Assembly (NCBI GenBank): GCA_910584235.1
Contig: CAJTZD010000004.1
Span: forward strand, 60,967 to 124,966
Direction: 5' to 3'
Origin: an uncultured Acetatifactor sp.
GTDB taxonomy: Bacteria > Bacillota > Clostridia > Lachnospirales > Lachnospiraceae
Length of the DNA: 64,000 nt
The first letter of the stretch is position 1; each line of letters opens with the position of its first letter. Below, one piece after another: positions 17,301-25,892 of this stretch. The position numbers were made by a program, and so were the translations under genes. The notes under the pieces are model-generated. The model was not told where the DNA came from, ran no database searches, and worked only from the letters and a program-made list of their open reading frames with translations.

Positions 17301-18092
17301 GACGAGGCCATGATACATACCTACAATGCAAAGGGCATCACCCATGACAATGAGTCCCTGGCAGACCCGGATTGCCCGGAAAGGTACCGCGAGATGCCGG
17401 TGCTGGGGGATCTGTACCGGGTGCTGAAGGATTCGCCGGATACCCAGCGGCTTGCCAACATACTGAACCGTCTGGTGAACGGCTCTGCCAGTACCTTTAA
17501 CCAGCAGACGAATGTTTCCCTGCAGAATAAATATACGGTGCTGGATATCTCGTCCCTGACGGGTGACCTGCTGACGGTGGGGATGTTTGTGGCTTTGGAT
17601 TTCGTCTGGGACAGGGCGAAGGAGGACCGTACCGAGGAGAAGACTATCTTCATAGATGAATGCTGGCAGCTGCTTTCCGGTGCAGGCGCAACGGGTACAC
17701 GGCTTGCAGGGGATTTCGTGCTGGAGATTTTCAAGACCATCCGGGGGTACGGCGGCTCTGCGGTCTGCGCCAGCCAGGACTTGAATGATTTCTTTAACCT
17801 GGACGGCGGGCGGTTCGGAAAGGGTATCGTCAACAACTCGAAGACGAAGATTATCCTGAACCTGGAGGACGAGGAGGCGGTGCGGGTACAGGACGCCTTA
17901 CATCTGTCGGATGCGGAGGTCATGGAGATTACCCATTTTGAGCGTGGGAACGGGCTGATCAGCACCAATAGCAATAATATCATGGTGGAGTTCAAGGCAA
18001 GCCCGCTGGAGAAAGAACTGATTACCACGGACAGGAGAGAACTGAAAGAGCTGGTGGAAAGGATGCGGCAGGGATGGAATGAAGCTTCCTGA
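14373..18092 (+). CDS. virB4: PrgI-VirB4 fusion, conjugation ATPase
   Basis: A 1239-residue protein. Residues 1-90 are a PrgI-like membrane domain with two TM helices, normally a separate small protein in this system. Residues about 95-375 are a hypervariable Lys/Arg/Gln/Gly-rich linker with short repeats. The rest is a VirB4/TraE ATPase, with Walker A GTSGAGKT at 867-874 and Walker B TIFIDECWQ with D1095/E1096, then the RGYGGSAVCASQDLNDFF segment. VirB4 ATPases power pilus assembly and DNA transfer at the membrane. A further acidic/Gly-rich insertion occurs around residues 570-630. The AGGTAACAG before the ATG is a modest ribosome-binding site. Confidence 0.92.
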   Translation: MDNQNDRDIYVIPPNFVDTGTFFGGMFKARNVIEAGILAGGTGIPIFLFLPAGLTVRVIVLCLTSLPLGLFALIGISGESLTSFLAIFLKYLRNRRVVGGDKEEAQGQKGKSRRTKPQGAGSQDGDCQIDGRKSRQKDGRDSPQRNRQGTGRAGDHQEMCGEAHPERRQVIARGHTSGRNNSKDSIDRKNISGKNSKGNIGGISGWRRTGEEDFPEEFDQIKGYEIRQKLRPSQGRRNHEEWDGKLDRTQNGGTENLGDKRQDRRRQERDVQKSAGQGNTDRQGKNRGQVKADRYGKANIQVNAERYGKTNRQAEVGRQGKPGRQAGVEMCHNEGHNRYTKDAGKMQKKNAGNQNQDRAKRRGSAKAKHQPQAFRNPLAEYLPISKVENGMIYTKDHRYVKVVEVVPINFLLRSAREQRGIIYSFVSYLKISPVKLQFKVLTRRADIGRHINTVRREMAQETNGQCRLMQEDYLQFVQQISSREAVTRRFFLIFEYEPWDARRGEEEAEAVSQLQGAVRTASNYLRQCGNEVIIPDNEDEFTVDVLYNLLCRNESAEKPLSRKVQEVAAGYRNFAGDSWSRKDMGNEFGQGDTGEGFSMRGMRDGFNQRDISDNSKQGNAEGSSFYEGSIPAAEFFAPKSIDFTHSHYICIDGLYYAYLMVPSDGYRSQVPAGWLSLMVNAGDGIDLDMFLSRQPKELIIQKVGQQLRINRSKIKDASDTNTDFDDIDSAIRSGYFLKEGLANNEDFYYMNLLITVTASTVDDLEWKVNEMKKLLLSQDMRASSCHFREEQAFLSTLPLVSMEKKLYGRTKRNLLTGGAAGCYPFTSYEMCDDNGILLGVNKYNSSLIIVDIFNSAVYKNANMAILGTSGAGKTFTMQLMALRMRRKGIPIFIIAPLKGHEFHRACANVGGEFIQVSPASPHCINVMEIRQVDRSVSALLDGPDITLSELAEKIQRLHIFFSLLIPDMTHEERQLLDEAMIHTYNAKGITHDNESLADPDCPERYREMPVLGDLYRVLKDSPDTQRLANILNRLVNGSASTFNQQTNVSLQNKYTVLDISSLTGDLLTVGMFVALDFVWDRAKEDRTEEKTIFIDECWQLLSGAGATGTRLAGDFVLEIFKTIRGYGGSAVCASQDLNDFFNLDGGRFGKGIVNNSKTKIILNLEDEEAVRVQDALHLSDAEVMEITHFERGNGLISTNSNNIMVEFKASPLEKELITTDRRELKELVERMRQGWNEAS

Positions 18093-18155
18093 CCTGGAAA
18101 AACCGGAACCAGAATGTTGCCGGTGTGCGCAGGATTTCGTTATTAAGCGCCCAAA
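18078..18155 (-). repeat. Dispersed intergenic repeat, copy B (inverted)
   Basis: Read on the minus strand this matches copy A (11431): GGCGCTTAATAACGAAAT, TGCGCA, an extra ~8 bp, then ATTCTGG, TTCCGGTTTTTCC and AGGAAGCTTC. It overlaps the last codons of the VirB4 gene. Copies A and B lie in inverse orientation at the two sides of the hydrolase-VirB4 block. Confidence 0.6.
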
Positions 18156-18335
18156 GTTGTTCTAGCGGAAATCACTTCTGATGGGGTGAGAGGAGACTTG
18201 TTTTGTTTCAGTGGTGGGGAAGCGTTCATTCAGTTACAGGGTGCTGTCGCTGGCAAATTCAGGAAGCGAAGGTACATGGGCAGAACATATGGAAATCTGA
18301 AATAATGAAGATGTTGGGGTCTGGAGGGGGAGGTG

Positions 18336-18866
18336 ATGCCATTGAGAACCAGGGCAGAGATTTATGGGAAGGAGGCTGCGGCGCTGCTTCAGGAGGTTTC
18401 CTTATATCCGGGAATCCGGGAGGGGCAGCTTAGCGCTTTCCATCCCGGAAAGGAGGGGACGGTAAACAACCTGCTTGCCCATCTGAAAAGGCAGGGGCGT
18501 ATTGCTGAGGGGGAGGACGGGGGATTTTATCCTTATGGGGAGTGTCCCTGGGCGTCTGACAGCGGTATGGTGCGGGCGGTGTGGGTTCTGCTGGATTTCA
18601 TGGACAGGGTGGAGTACCATTCGTCCGGGGACTTTCCGGTAAAGATTGTGTTCTTTTCCAATGGGGAGATGTATGAGATTGTCCATGTGGCGGAGGGGCA
18701 GGAGGCCCTTGTGTCCCATGCCATGGGGCGGTGCCGGGAGGATGGGAGCCACCGTATCGTGCTGGTGGATGTGCCGGGGCAGATTCCCATGTTGGATTTC
18801 CCTGGGATAACCGGGTTCTGTACCGTGGATCCGGCGGGGGATGTGAGTTATTACAAGAAGAGATGA
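18336..18866 (+). CDS. DUF5697-like conserved element protein
   Basis: A 176-residue protein matching my memory of DUF5697: RTRAEIYGKEAAALLQEVSL, VNNLLAHLKRQGRI (a winged-helix-like N-terminus), VRAVWVLLDFMDRVEYHSS, FPVKIVFFSNGEMYEIVHV and a C-terminal alpha/beta part ending in DVSYYKKR. This family occurs next to VirB4/VirD4 genes in Lachnospiraceae conjugative elements and may regulate or assist transfer; the role is unknown. The ATG at 18336 follows a purine-rich GGAGGGGGAGG; an adjacent GTG is possible. Confidence 0.7.
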   Translation: MPLRTRAEIYGKEAAALLQEVSLYPGIREGQLSAFHPGKEGTVNNLLAHLKRQGRIAEGEDGGFYPYGECPWASDSGMVRAVWVLLDFMDRVEYHSSGDFPVKIVFFSNGEMYEIVHVAEGQEALVSHAMGRCREDGSHRIVLVDVPGQIPMLDFPGITGFCTVDPAGDVSYYKKR

Positions 18867-18872
18867 CAGAAA

Positions 18873-19146
18873 TTTACCGAAGGGATGGATATAGGAATAG
18901 GCAGAAGTATGTTATCTGGATGTATGGACTACAGGGACAGACAGCAGTTCTTTACCGGGGCATGAAGTGGTTTTAGCAGGTTTCATTTTACCGTGGGATA
19001 AGGGCAGTGGACTATATATGCTGTAGTAGGGAGTGCCGCATAGGGCTGTACGAAATTTACCGAAGGTGCGGAAGAAATTATGATGATGCAGGAGCTTAGC
19101 CGGAAGAATAAAGATGCTGAGAAAAACGTGAGGATTTTACCGAAGG
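18873..19146 (+). repeat. Five TTTACCG motifs in a 350-bp gene-free gap
   Basis: TTTACCG begins at 18873, 18951, 18987, 19056 and 19136, always followed by a purine-rich GG; three copies share TTTACCGAAGG. No gene is supported in 18867-19219. The cluster could be an operator array or initiator-binding sites. Confidence 0.55.
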
Positions 19147-19219
19147 GTATAAGGGACAGAAGCAGACGGCGCCTATAGCCGGAACCATATTTTATCAGGA
19201 AAGACTGGAGGGATATATT

Positions 19220-19882
19220 TTGGACAGAAAAATCATTTCACGCAGGATTGCGGATATCCAGAACAACATGCGGCGCCTGAACAGCAGCATCTGTGCCATG
19301 GATTCCGTGGACATACAGCGGTATCCGGAAAACTACGAGACCATGTCAACGGAGGCGGCGCTGCGTGCGGAGGGGATTGCCTGCCAGTTGCGGAACCTTT
19401 TGTATGCGTCCACAGGCGTGCCCCGGGCGGAGTACCTTGTGAAGGCAGCGGAAGCCCACGGCATTGAAGTGGCATATGAGGAGGGAATCTTCCGGGTGGC
19501 GCTGCCCAGGCTGCTCCCCAAAAAGAAGATGCGCCAGAGTGGGATATTCCTGCTTGACCCGCTCCACGCGGCGCTGGGGCAGTACGGGGAGGAGAACCCC
19601 CTGCCCAGGTTCCGGGAGTGCGTGGTGTGCGTGTCCCATGTGTATGACCATGAGCTGCCGGACTGGCGCATCAGGGACTACGACAACCAGCAGCAGAAGC
19701 AGATCCTGGATGTGATTGCGCTTTATGTGATGGCGGACGACAGCGGCCTGCTGTGTGATGCGTACAACACCACGGAACTGGGGGACAAGGACGGCACCAA
19801 CGTCTATATCATGGAGAAGAACCGCTTTGCCGGATGGCTTGCGGACAGGGAGAAACAGGTAAAATCCATATCAGATTTCTGA
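19220..19882 (+). CDS. DUF6100-like conserved element protein
   Basis: A 220-residue cytosolic protein resembling DUF6100, found in the transfer region of related Clostridia elements. The N-terminal third is helical (IADIQNNMRRLNSSICAMDS); the C-terminal part has LLPKKKMRQSGIFLLDPL and a CVVCVSHVYDHELPD segment. No catalytic motif is apparent. The start is a TTG with a GGAGGG about 7 bp upstream; no ATG is available near the conserved beginning. It lies between the TTTACCG cluster and the winged-helix gene. Confidence 0.65.
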   Translation: MDRKIISRRIADIQNNMRRLNSSICAMDSVDIQRYPENYETMSTEAALRAEGIACQLRNLLYASTGVPRAEYLVKAAEAHGIEVAYEEGIFRVALPRLLPKKKMRQSGIFLLDPLHAALGQYGEENPLPRFRECVVCVSHVYDHELPDWRIRDYDNQQQKQILDVIALYVMADDSGLLCDAYNTTELGDKDGTNVYIMEKNRFAGWLADREKQVKSISDF

Positions 19883-20002
19883 CGGTTTTGTGGCTTTTTT
19901 GCATCAGGTGCCCTGAAATGGCGGGAATGCCGGAAACAGGGCGTTGCCGGAAAGGCATGGCGGCTGAGTTTACCCAAGTCTTTAGCCGCCACGGTAAAAA
20001 GC

Positions 20003-21142
20003 GTGGAGGAGGTGGTGCGTCTGGCGGACAGGAAAGTGCTTCCCGGGCAGGGGACTTTGGCCTATCATCTGCTGGCATTGACCGCTGTGTGCGGCGAGTT
20101 CCCGGCTGGTCTGATAGGGCGTCTTCCCGGGAGCGTGAGTTACAAAAGCACGGTCATATGGATGCTGAAGAAGGAAAAGCTCCTGCGGACCTATTACCAG
20201 GACGGGCTCCGTGGCTATCGTCTGGGGAGGAGGGCGAAAAGGCTCCTGCTGGAGGAAGAACCCGGGAGGTTCGATTTCCACCTGACCGGGAAGGGGGACA
20301 CGAACATGCTCAAAAGCGAGGTGCAGAGGAGGCTGCGGCTGCACCGGATTGCGGGCTCCTATGTGGCGATGGGGAATGCGGGGGTGGCAGTGTTCCGGGA
20401 TGAAAAGCCCCATGTGTTTGCGGAAGGGGAGGCCCGGGCTCCCTGCCCTGAGGGTGCGGCGTTCTACAGTTCCCGGGAGGTGAAGGAGATGGGCATAGAT
20501 ACGGTCAAGATACGCAGCTCCCGGATGACGGGGGTGCTGCTTGCCCCGTCCGGGGTCTTCCTGGTGTACAATGGCGGGCCCTGCGGTGCGAAATGGGACT
20601 ACCGGGCAGAGCAGAGGGCGCAGACTTTTTTGAAAATGGTTTTGTGCTGCCAGCGCTTTCCGGGCAGGTATGGGGGCATGGAAGTTTCAGGGCTTTTGTT
20701 CGGGGACGGGCTGGAGCCTTTCTACAGTATCCTTACGGACGGGGACAGCCAGACACGATGCTTTTTCCTGCTGGATGGGAATTATGGGCATTTTTATTAC
20801 CTGACAAATGACCACCGGGGAGATGTGCTACTGAGGCTGCTGTGTGATACCGGGCGTAAGGCGGAACTTGACAGAATTTTGATGCAGGGGCTGTGTGAGA
20901 AGGATGAGGGGTTCGTTGTAGAGAATGATGCCATGGACGAAAACGGGAATCCGGTACTGTTCGGGTATTTCCTGGACATCCCCCGTATTAACCGGTTCTG
21001 TACGGCGCTGCAGTTACAGGATAGGCGGGGAACCATCATATGCTTTGATTTTCAGAAAGAGGCATTAGCATGCTTCTGTAGTGGGCAGGTGGAGCTATCC
21101 GCCATCAGTTTTGAAAAATTTGAAAGGAGGTTTTTCCCATAG
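20003..21142 (+). CDS. Winged-helix conserved element protein
   Basis: A 379-residue protein. Residues about 15-75 (LAYHLLALTAVCGEFPAGLI, SVSYKSTVIWMLKKEKLLRT, LGRRAKRLLLEE) read as a winged helix like those of replication-relaxation proteins. The remainder is mixed alpha/beta with no motif I recognise. Its stop overlaps the apparent AUA start of the VirD4 gene, so the two are coupled. The start is uncertain: GTG at 20003 sits right on a GGAGGAGG sequence, and no better codon is near. Confidence 0.6.
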   Translation: MEEVVRLADRKVLPGQGTLAYHLLALTAVCGEFPAGLIGRLPGSVSYKSTVIWMLKKEKLLRTYYQDGLRGYRLGRRAKRLLLEEEPGRFDFHLTGKGDTNMLKSEVQRRLRLHRIAGSYVAMGNAGVAVFRDEKPHVFAEGEARAPCPEGAAFYSSREVKEMGIDTVKIRSSRMTGVLLAPSGVFLVYNGGPCGAKWDYRAEQRAQTFLKMVLCCQRFPGRYGGMEVSGLLFGDGLEPFYSILTDGDSQTRCFFLLDGNYGHFYYLTNDHRGDVLLRLLCDTGRKAELDRILMQGLCEKDEGFVVENDAMDENGNPVLFGYFLDIPRINRFCTALQLQDRRGTIICFDFQKEALACFCSGQVELSAISFEKFERRFFP

Positions 21143-23391
21143 ACAAGAGGAAATTAGTGAAGGGTCTGGTGGTTGCGCCTATAGCGGTGACAGCGATCCT
21201 GTATGTGGGCGGCTACCTGGCCCAGTTCATCGGTAACTATGCCCTGTGGAAAGAGGGCGGAGGGAGCCCGGGGGACGGCACCGCCCCTCTGATGGCTTCC
21301 ACGGAGATTGCTGCCTGTTTCCAGGCGGCGCTGCGCCCTCCCTATGGCATTTACGGGATATTTATCTGCATCGGGCTCCTTGCGGTTCTGCTCCTGTTCA
21401 TCATGAGGATTGGCTACAGCGATGCCGGTGAGTATGACGAGGACAGGAACTTTACCTATTCCGCCAGGGGGACTTACGGCACTTCCGGGTGGATGGGGCG
21501 CAGGGAGATGGAGGGCGTGCTTGACCTGGTGGGGGACCTGCGCCGCCACCGGGGGATCGTGCTGGGGATGCTGGACAGGAAATATGTCTGTGTGCCGGAG
21601 GAGACCAGGCTCAACAGCAACCTGGCGGTGTACGGCGCCAGCGGCAGCATGAAGACACGGTCTTTCTGTATGAACCGCATCCTGCAGGGAGTTTCCAGGG
21701 GGGAGTCGCTTATCATCTGTGACCCGAAAAGCGAGCTGTATGAGAAGTCCAGCGAGTACCTGCGGGACAGGGGGTATGTGGTGAAGGTGTTCAACCTGGT
21801 GAACCCAGAGAATTCGGATTCCTGGAACTGCCTTGCGGAGGTGGAGGGGCAGGAGCTGATGGCACAGCTTTTTGTGGATGTTATCATCCGCAACACGAAA
21901 GGGGATAGTAAGGGAGATCATTTTTGGGACAGCGCTGAGATGAATCTCCTTAAGGCATTGGTCCTCTATGTTGACAAGGGTTATCCCGAGGAAAGCCGGA
22001 ATATGGGGCAGGTGTACCAGCTGCTCACTCTGAATTCGGAGACGGCGCTGAACAGCCTGTTTGACGTGCTGCCAGCAACCCACCCGGCGAAGGCCCCTTA
22101 CAGCCTGTTCAAGCAGGCATCGGACACGGTGCGAAGCGGCGTGGTAATTGGGCTGGGGAGCCGTCTGCAGGTATTCCAGTCGGAGCTGATTCGGAAGATA
22201 ACGGCGCGGGATGAAATCGACCTGGAGCTGCCGGGGCAGGAGCCGTGTGCCTACTTCCTGGTGACCAGCGACCAGGACAGCACCTTTGACTTCCTGGCGT
22301 CCCTGTTCTTGTCTTTTGTGTTCATCAAGCTGGTGCGGTATGCGGATAAGAACTGCGAGGGCGGAAAGCTTTCGGTACCGGTTCATGTGCTGGGGGAGGA
22401 GCTGACCGCCTGCGGCACCATCCCTGATTTGTCCCGCCGCCTGAGCGTGATCCGTTCCCGGAACATCTCCATGTCCTGTGTGTTCCAGAACCTTGCGGGG
22501 CTGCAGAACCGGTACCCGCAGAACCTCTGGCAGGAGATACTGGGGAATGCGGACGTGCAGCTTTTCCTGGGGTGTACGGATCCGCTGACAGCAGAATTCG
22601 TTTCCTCCCGGACCGGGCTTGCCAGCGTGGCGGTCTCCAGCAAGTCGAAGCAGCTGGGGACGTGGCGGATCTCCAACTATACGCCGGAGTTCCGGGAGAC
22701 CAGTGGCGTAGGGAAGCGGCCTGTGCTGACTCCGGACGAGGTGCTGCGGCTGCCCATTGACAAAGCGCTGGTCATTATCCGGGGAAAAAAGACGCTGAAA
22801 GTGGACAAGATGGACTACTCGAAGCATCCGGACTATCCGCTGCTGCGCTCCTGCAAGGCATCTGCCCATGTGCCGGAGTGGCGGCGGATGGAGATGGAGG
22901 CGGAGGGGAAGAAAGCAGGGGTACAGAAAGCAGAGCCACAAAAGAAAATGGAGACACAGAACCGGACGGGGACGCAGAAGACCGCAGCACAGAAGACAAC
23001 AGTACAGAAAGGTGCAGAGCCACAGAAGAACAAGGTACAGAATGCCAGGGAGGAAAAAGCAGGTACACAGAAAGCAGAGGCCGGGCAGGTTCTGCCTGAG
23101 GGTGGGGCGGGTGCAGTGCCGCAGGATTCGGGAAAGGAGGCAAAGGCGGCACCCAGAACAGCATCAAAAGCAGCACCCAAAGAACCGGCTAAGAATACTG
23201 CAAAACAGACAGTGGAGAAAAAGGCATCAAGGGATGCAGTTACAAAGAATACAATTCCGGAGGGTGTAGCCCCAGAGAAGACGGACAGGGCCACAGGCAG
23301 GCTGAAACCCAAAACAGCACAAGGTGCAAAAACAGAATCGGCACAGCCCGCTGGGGTAGTGCTTACGGATAAGGATTCCATTATGTTGTAG
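21139..23391 (+). CDS. virD4: VirD4/TraG-type coupling ATPase with AUA start
   Basis: About 750 residues. Two N-terminal TM helices (roughly 8-28 and 75-95), Walker A GASGSMKT (166-173 from the AUA), Walker-type DPKSELYEKSSEYLRD, and the conserved HFWDSAEMNLLKALVLY and GNADVQLFLGCTDPLTAEF segments of the VirD4 family. It links the relaxosome to the channel. From about residue 590 a low-complexity Lys/Gln/Ala tail follows. A perfect AAAGGAGG lies 8 bp before ATA at 21139, which would give a start MDKRKLVKGL, the usual beginning for the family. No ATG, GTG or TTG lies between the upstream in-frame stop and the GTG at 21157, which is 26 bp from that site. Confidence 0.88.
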   Translation: MDKRKLVKGLVVAPIAVTAILYVGGYLAQFIGNYALWKEGGGSPGDGTAPLMASTEIAACFQAALRPPYGIYGIFICIGLLAVLLLFIMRIGYSDAGEYDEDRNFTYSARGTYGTSGWMGRREMEGVLDLVGDLRRHRGIVLGMLDRKYVCVPEETRLNSNLAVYGASGSMKTRSFCMNRILQGVSRGESLIICDPKSELYEKSSEYLRDRGYVVKVFNLVNPENSDSWNCLAEVEGQELMAQLFVDVIIRNTKGDSKGDHFWDSAEMNLLKALVLYVDKGYPEESRNMGQVYQLLTLNSETALNSLFDVLPATHPAKAPYSLFKQASDTVRSGVVIGLGSRLQVFQSELIRKITARDEIDLELPGQEPCAYFLVTSDQDSTFDFLASLFLSFVFIKLVRYADKNCEGGKLSVPVHVLGEELTACGTIPDLSRRLSVIRSRNISMSCVFQNLAGLQNRYPQNLWQEILGNADVQLFLGCTDPLTAEFVSSRTGLASVAVSSKSKQLGTWRISNYTPEFRETSGVGKRPVLTPDEVLRLPIDKALVIIRGKKTLKVDKMDYSKHPDYPLLRSCKASAHVPEWRRMEMEAEGKKAGVQKAEPQKKMETQNRTGTQKTAAQKTTVQKGAEPQKNKVQNAREEKAGTQKAEAGQVLPEGGAGAVPQDSGKEAKAAPRTASKAAPKEPAKNTAKQTVEKKASRDAVTKNTIPEGVAPEKTDRATGRLKPKTAQGAKTESAQPAGVVLTDKDSIML

Positions 23392-23594
23392 GCAAGGAGT
23401 ACCGAAGAGGAATAGCAGGCACGGCAGGGGACTGGTCCAGGGAGCGTATGGACTTCGGCCAGCCAAGGTGCTGCTTAAAAATGCAGTCTTATGGAAAACA
23501 GCAGCGTCCTGATTCCAGGCTGCTGGCATCAGGAGATGACAGAAAAGGCAGGTAAAACTAAAATCAATCATTTCAAAGAAAGAGAGGCAGATAT

Positions 23595-25406
23595 ATGGGC
23601 AGAAAAAAGGAAATAGTGGAAGTGAATGGGCTGGCTGTGGAAGCCCCCGGTGTTGAAGATGCTTTTATGGAAGACAGGGCACAGGAGGAAGCGTTTGACG
23701 GCAGGGAAGAGGGGACGGATCCTGAAATGGAATCTGACGGAGAAGAGCCCGGGGATATGGCTGATGATACAGGCAATTCCGGGGAAGATACTCTGGCAGA
23801 TTTTATGGAAGAGGAAGATGCCCTGGTGGAATCCGCAGAAGATGGGGAGGAAATGCCTGAAGGAGGGCAGATGGAGGAATCCAGGGAGCATCAGGATGCG
23901 GACGGAGAGGATATCTGTGAAAACGGGGAAGAGGGAGAGGTGGCTGTGACAGACGAGGCCAGCGGCCTGGCAGAAAATGCCACAGAGCCAGGAGATGTCC
24001 CTGCGGAGATAGCTGCCGAAGGACCTGCCCCGGCAAAACCTAAGCGTAGTTCCCGGAAAAAGAAAGCAGTATCCGAGAAAGCAGAAAATGAAGCGGAGAC
24101 CACAGGGGAGCAGGGCGATGCGGAGATAGGGGTACAGCCAGAGGTGGAGGTACAGCCGGAGACAGTACCGGAAGAGGGGTTGCTGGAGGAGGCACTGCTG
24201 TCGGCAGAAGAAAGCGATTCGGAGATGGAGGAAGACTTTCTGGATATGGATGCAGATAATGGCAGTGCATTGACTTTGGATTCAGAGGACCCGGAAGATG
24301 CGGATGGATGGGACGAAGTATACGGTGAAGCGGAAGAGGAAAGCGCAGCGGGAACTGCAGAGGAGGTCTTAGAGGAAACTGTAGAAATTGCAGAGGAAAC
24401 TTCGGCTGTATCAAGAAGGGAAGCCCAGCCCGGCACTGTTTCGGAAAGAAGGCCGGCGGATTCAGCACCCCGTCGTGCCGTTGGAGGAAAAAGGGCGGAG
24501 GCACCCGTACTGACGCTGGAAGCCCGTGGGGAAGTGGAGACAGAAGAGAGCCGGGAGGATGTGATCTGGCATGAGATCCACAATGCCTACCGTACCAGAC
24601 GGAGCCTGACCGGGCAGCTGGGCGGCATAGAGCAGACGGACAACGGCAAGACCATCGCCATCGTGGACTATAAGGGGTTCCGGATTGTCATCCCCCTGAA
24701 GGAGATGATGATCAACGTGGGGCGCAGCCCCTCCGGGCAGGAGTATGCGGAGCTGATGCTGCGGCAGAACAAGATCCTGGGGAACATGCTGGGGGCGGAG
24801 ATTGACTTCATTGTGAAAGGCATCGACTCCAAAGCCAGGAGCGTGGTGGCCAGCCGCAGGGAGGCCATGCTGAAAAAGCGCCAGATATTCTATCTGGATA
24901 CGGATGCCTCCGGGATGTACCGTGTCCATGAGGGGCGCATTGTGCAGGCCCGTGTCATCGCGGTTGCGGAGAAGGTGCTGCGGGTGGAGGTCTTCGGGGT
25001 GGAATGCTCCATCATGGCCCGCGACCTTGCATGGGACTGGATTGGGGATGCCCATGAGCGGTTCTCCGTGGGAGACCAGGTGCTGGTGAGGGTGCTGAGT
25101 GTGCGCAGGGACGGCCTGGAGGAGATCGCGGTCAAGGCGGACATCAAGAGCGTGTCCCAGAACACGAGCCATGACAACCTGAAAAAATGCCGCATCCAGA
25201 GCAAGTATGCGGGGAAGGTGACGGACGTACATAAAGGCGTGGTGTATATCCGCCTGTCCAACGGTGTCAATGCGGTGGCGCACTCCTGCTATGATTACCG
25301 GATGCCCGGGAAGAAAGACGACGTGAGCTTTGCGGTGACACGGCTGGATGAAGAGCGCGGGGTGGCTGTGGGGATAATCACCCGCGTGATTCGAAGAAAT
25401 CTATAA
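23595..25406 (+). CDS. Acidic S1-domain RNA-binding protein
   Basis: A 603-residue protein with two very different halves. Residues 1-310 are strongly acidic and low-complexity (Glu/Asp/Gly/Ala). Residues about 320-603 include GKTIAIVDYKGFRIVIPLKEM and two S1-like OB folds (near GRIVQARVIAVAEKVLRVEVFG and AGKVTDVHKGVVYIRLSNGV). S1 domains bind RNA or single-stranded DNA. It is the last gene of the transfer operon, before a hairpin. The function in the element is unknown; S1-domain proteins at this place are common in related elements. The acidic half may bind a basic partner. Confidence 0.75.
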   Translation: MGRKKEIVEVNGLAVEAPGVEDAFMEDRAQEEAFDGREEGTDPEMESDGEEPGDMADDTGNSGEDTLADFMEEEDALVESAEDGEEMPEGGQMEESREHQDADGEDICENGEEGEVAVTDEASGLAENATEPGDVPAEIAAEGPAPAKPKRSSRKKKAVSEKAENEAETTGEQGDAEIGVQPEVEVQPETVPEEGLLEEALLSAEESDSEMEEDFLDMDADNGSALTLDSEDPEDADGWDEVYGEAEEESAAGTAEEVLEETVEIAEETSAVSRREAQPGTVSERRPADSAPRRAVGGKRAEAPVLTLEARGEVETEESREDVIWHEIHNAYRTRRSLTGQLGGIEQTDNGKTIAIVDYKGFRIVIPLKEMMINVGRSPSGQEYAELMLRQNKILGNMLGAEIDFIVKGIDSKARSVVASRREAMLKKRQIFYLDTDASGMYRVHEGRIVQARVIAVAEKVLRVEVFGVECSIMARDLAWDWIGDAHERFSVGDQVLVRVLSVRRDGLEEIAVKADIKSVSQNTSHDNLKKCRIQSKYAGKVTDVHKGVVYIRLSNGVNAVAHSCYDYRMPGKKDDVSFAVTRLDEERGVAVGIITRVIRRNL

Positions 25407-25471
25407 ATGATAAAACGATAAAATGTAAATATATTTAAGGAAAAAGCGGATAAAATAAACGAACTTGAAAT

Positions 25472-25510
25472 GGAAAGTACAGGTTCCTCTCTGGGGCTCC
25501 TGTACTTTCC
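25472..25510. terminator. 12-bp perfect hairpin between converging genes
   Basis: GGAAAGTACAGG (25472-25483) pairs perfectly with CCTGTACTTTCC (25499-25510) across 15 nt. It lies between the S1-protein gene and the converging toxin gene, so it may end transcripts from both sides, though no strong T-run follows on either strand. Confidence 0.5.
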
Positions 25511-25538
25511 AGATATCTCTTGAAAGAATCAGCCCCGC

Positions 25539-25892
25539 CTAATGCTGTTTCCGGTAATCGGAAAAATGGTACAGCTTTGCCTTATCCAATATTTTCTGCC
25601 AGTCCATCAGGTCTTTCAGGACACGCAGGACATAAACCTCCTCGCTTTCCTGATTGATGATGTAAAAAATGAGATATGACTTATAAACCTTTTTATGTAT
25701 GGTGTATCCGCGGTACCTGATTCCGGAATCGGAGAATTTCAGGGGAAAGTCTCCCAGGTTCCTTACTTCCCGGTCCAGGTTATGGTACAGGCGCTCCGCC
25801 GCATCCGGATTGCATAGCTCCATATGGATATAACGGACCAGGCTGAAGATGTCATCTATTGCTTCATCGGTAACAAGTACCTTATAATTCAT
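25539..25892 (-). CDS. RelE/ParE-family toxin
   Basis: A 117-residue protein of the type II toxin family: TDEAIDDIFSLVRYIHMEL, AAERLYHNLDREVRNLGDFP, RYRGYTIHKKVYKSYLIFYI and a C-terminal YVLRVLKDLMDW are the normal RelE/ParE blocks. RelE members cleave mRNA at the ribosome and ParE members poison gyrase; sequence alone does not separate these. It overlaps the upstream antitoxin gene by 11 bp. The pair would stabilise the element after segregation loss. Confidence 0.85.
   Translation of the reverse strand: MNYKVLVTDEAIDDIFSLVRYIHMELCNPDAAERLYHNLDREVRNLGDFPLKFSDSGIRYRGYTIHKKVYKSYLIFYIINQESEEVYVLRVLKDLMDWQKILDKAKLYHFSDYRKQH

Noticed and set aside
19834..20403. 189-codon frame overlapping the winged-helix gene
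   Set aside because: Mostly overlaps the better supported gene at 20003 in another frame; product is Gly/Arg-rich and not protein-like.
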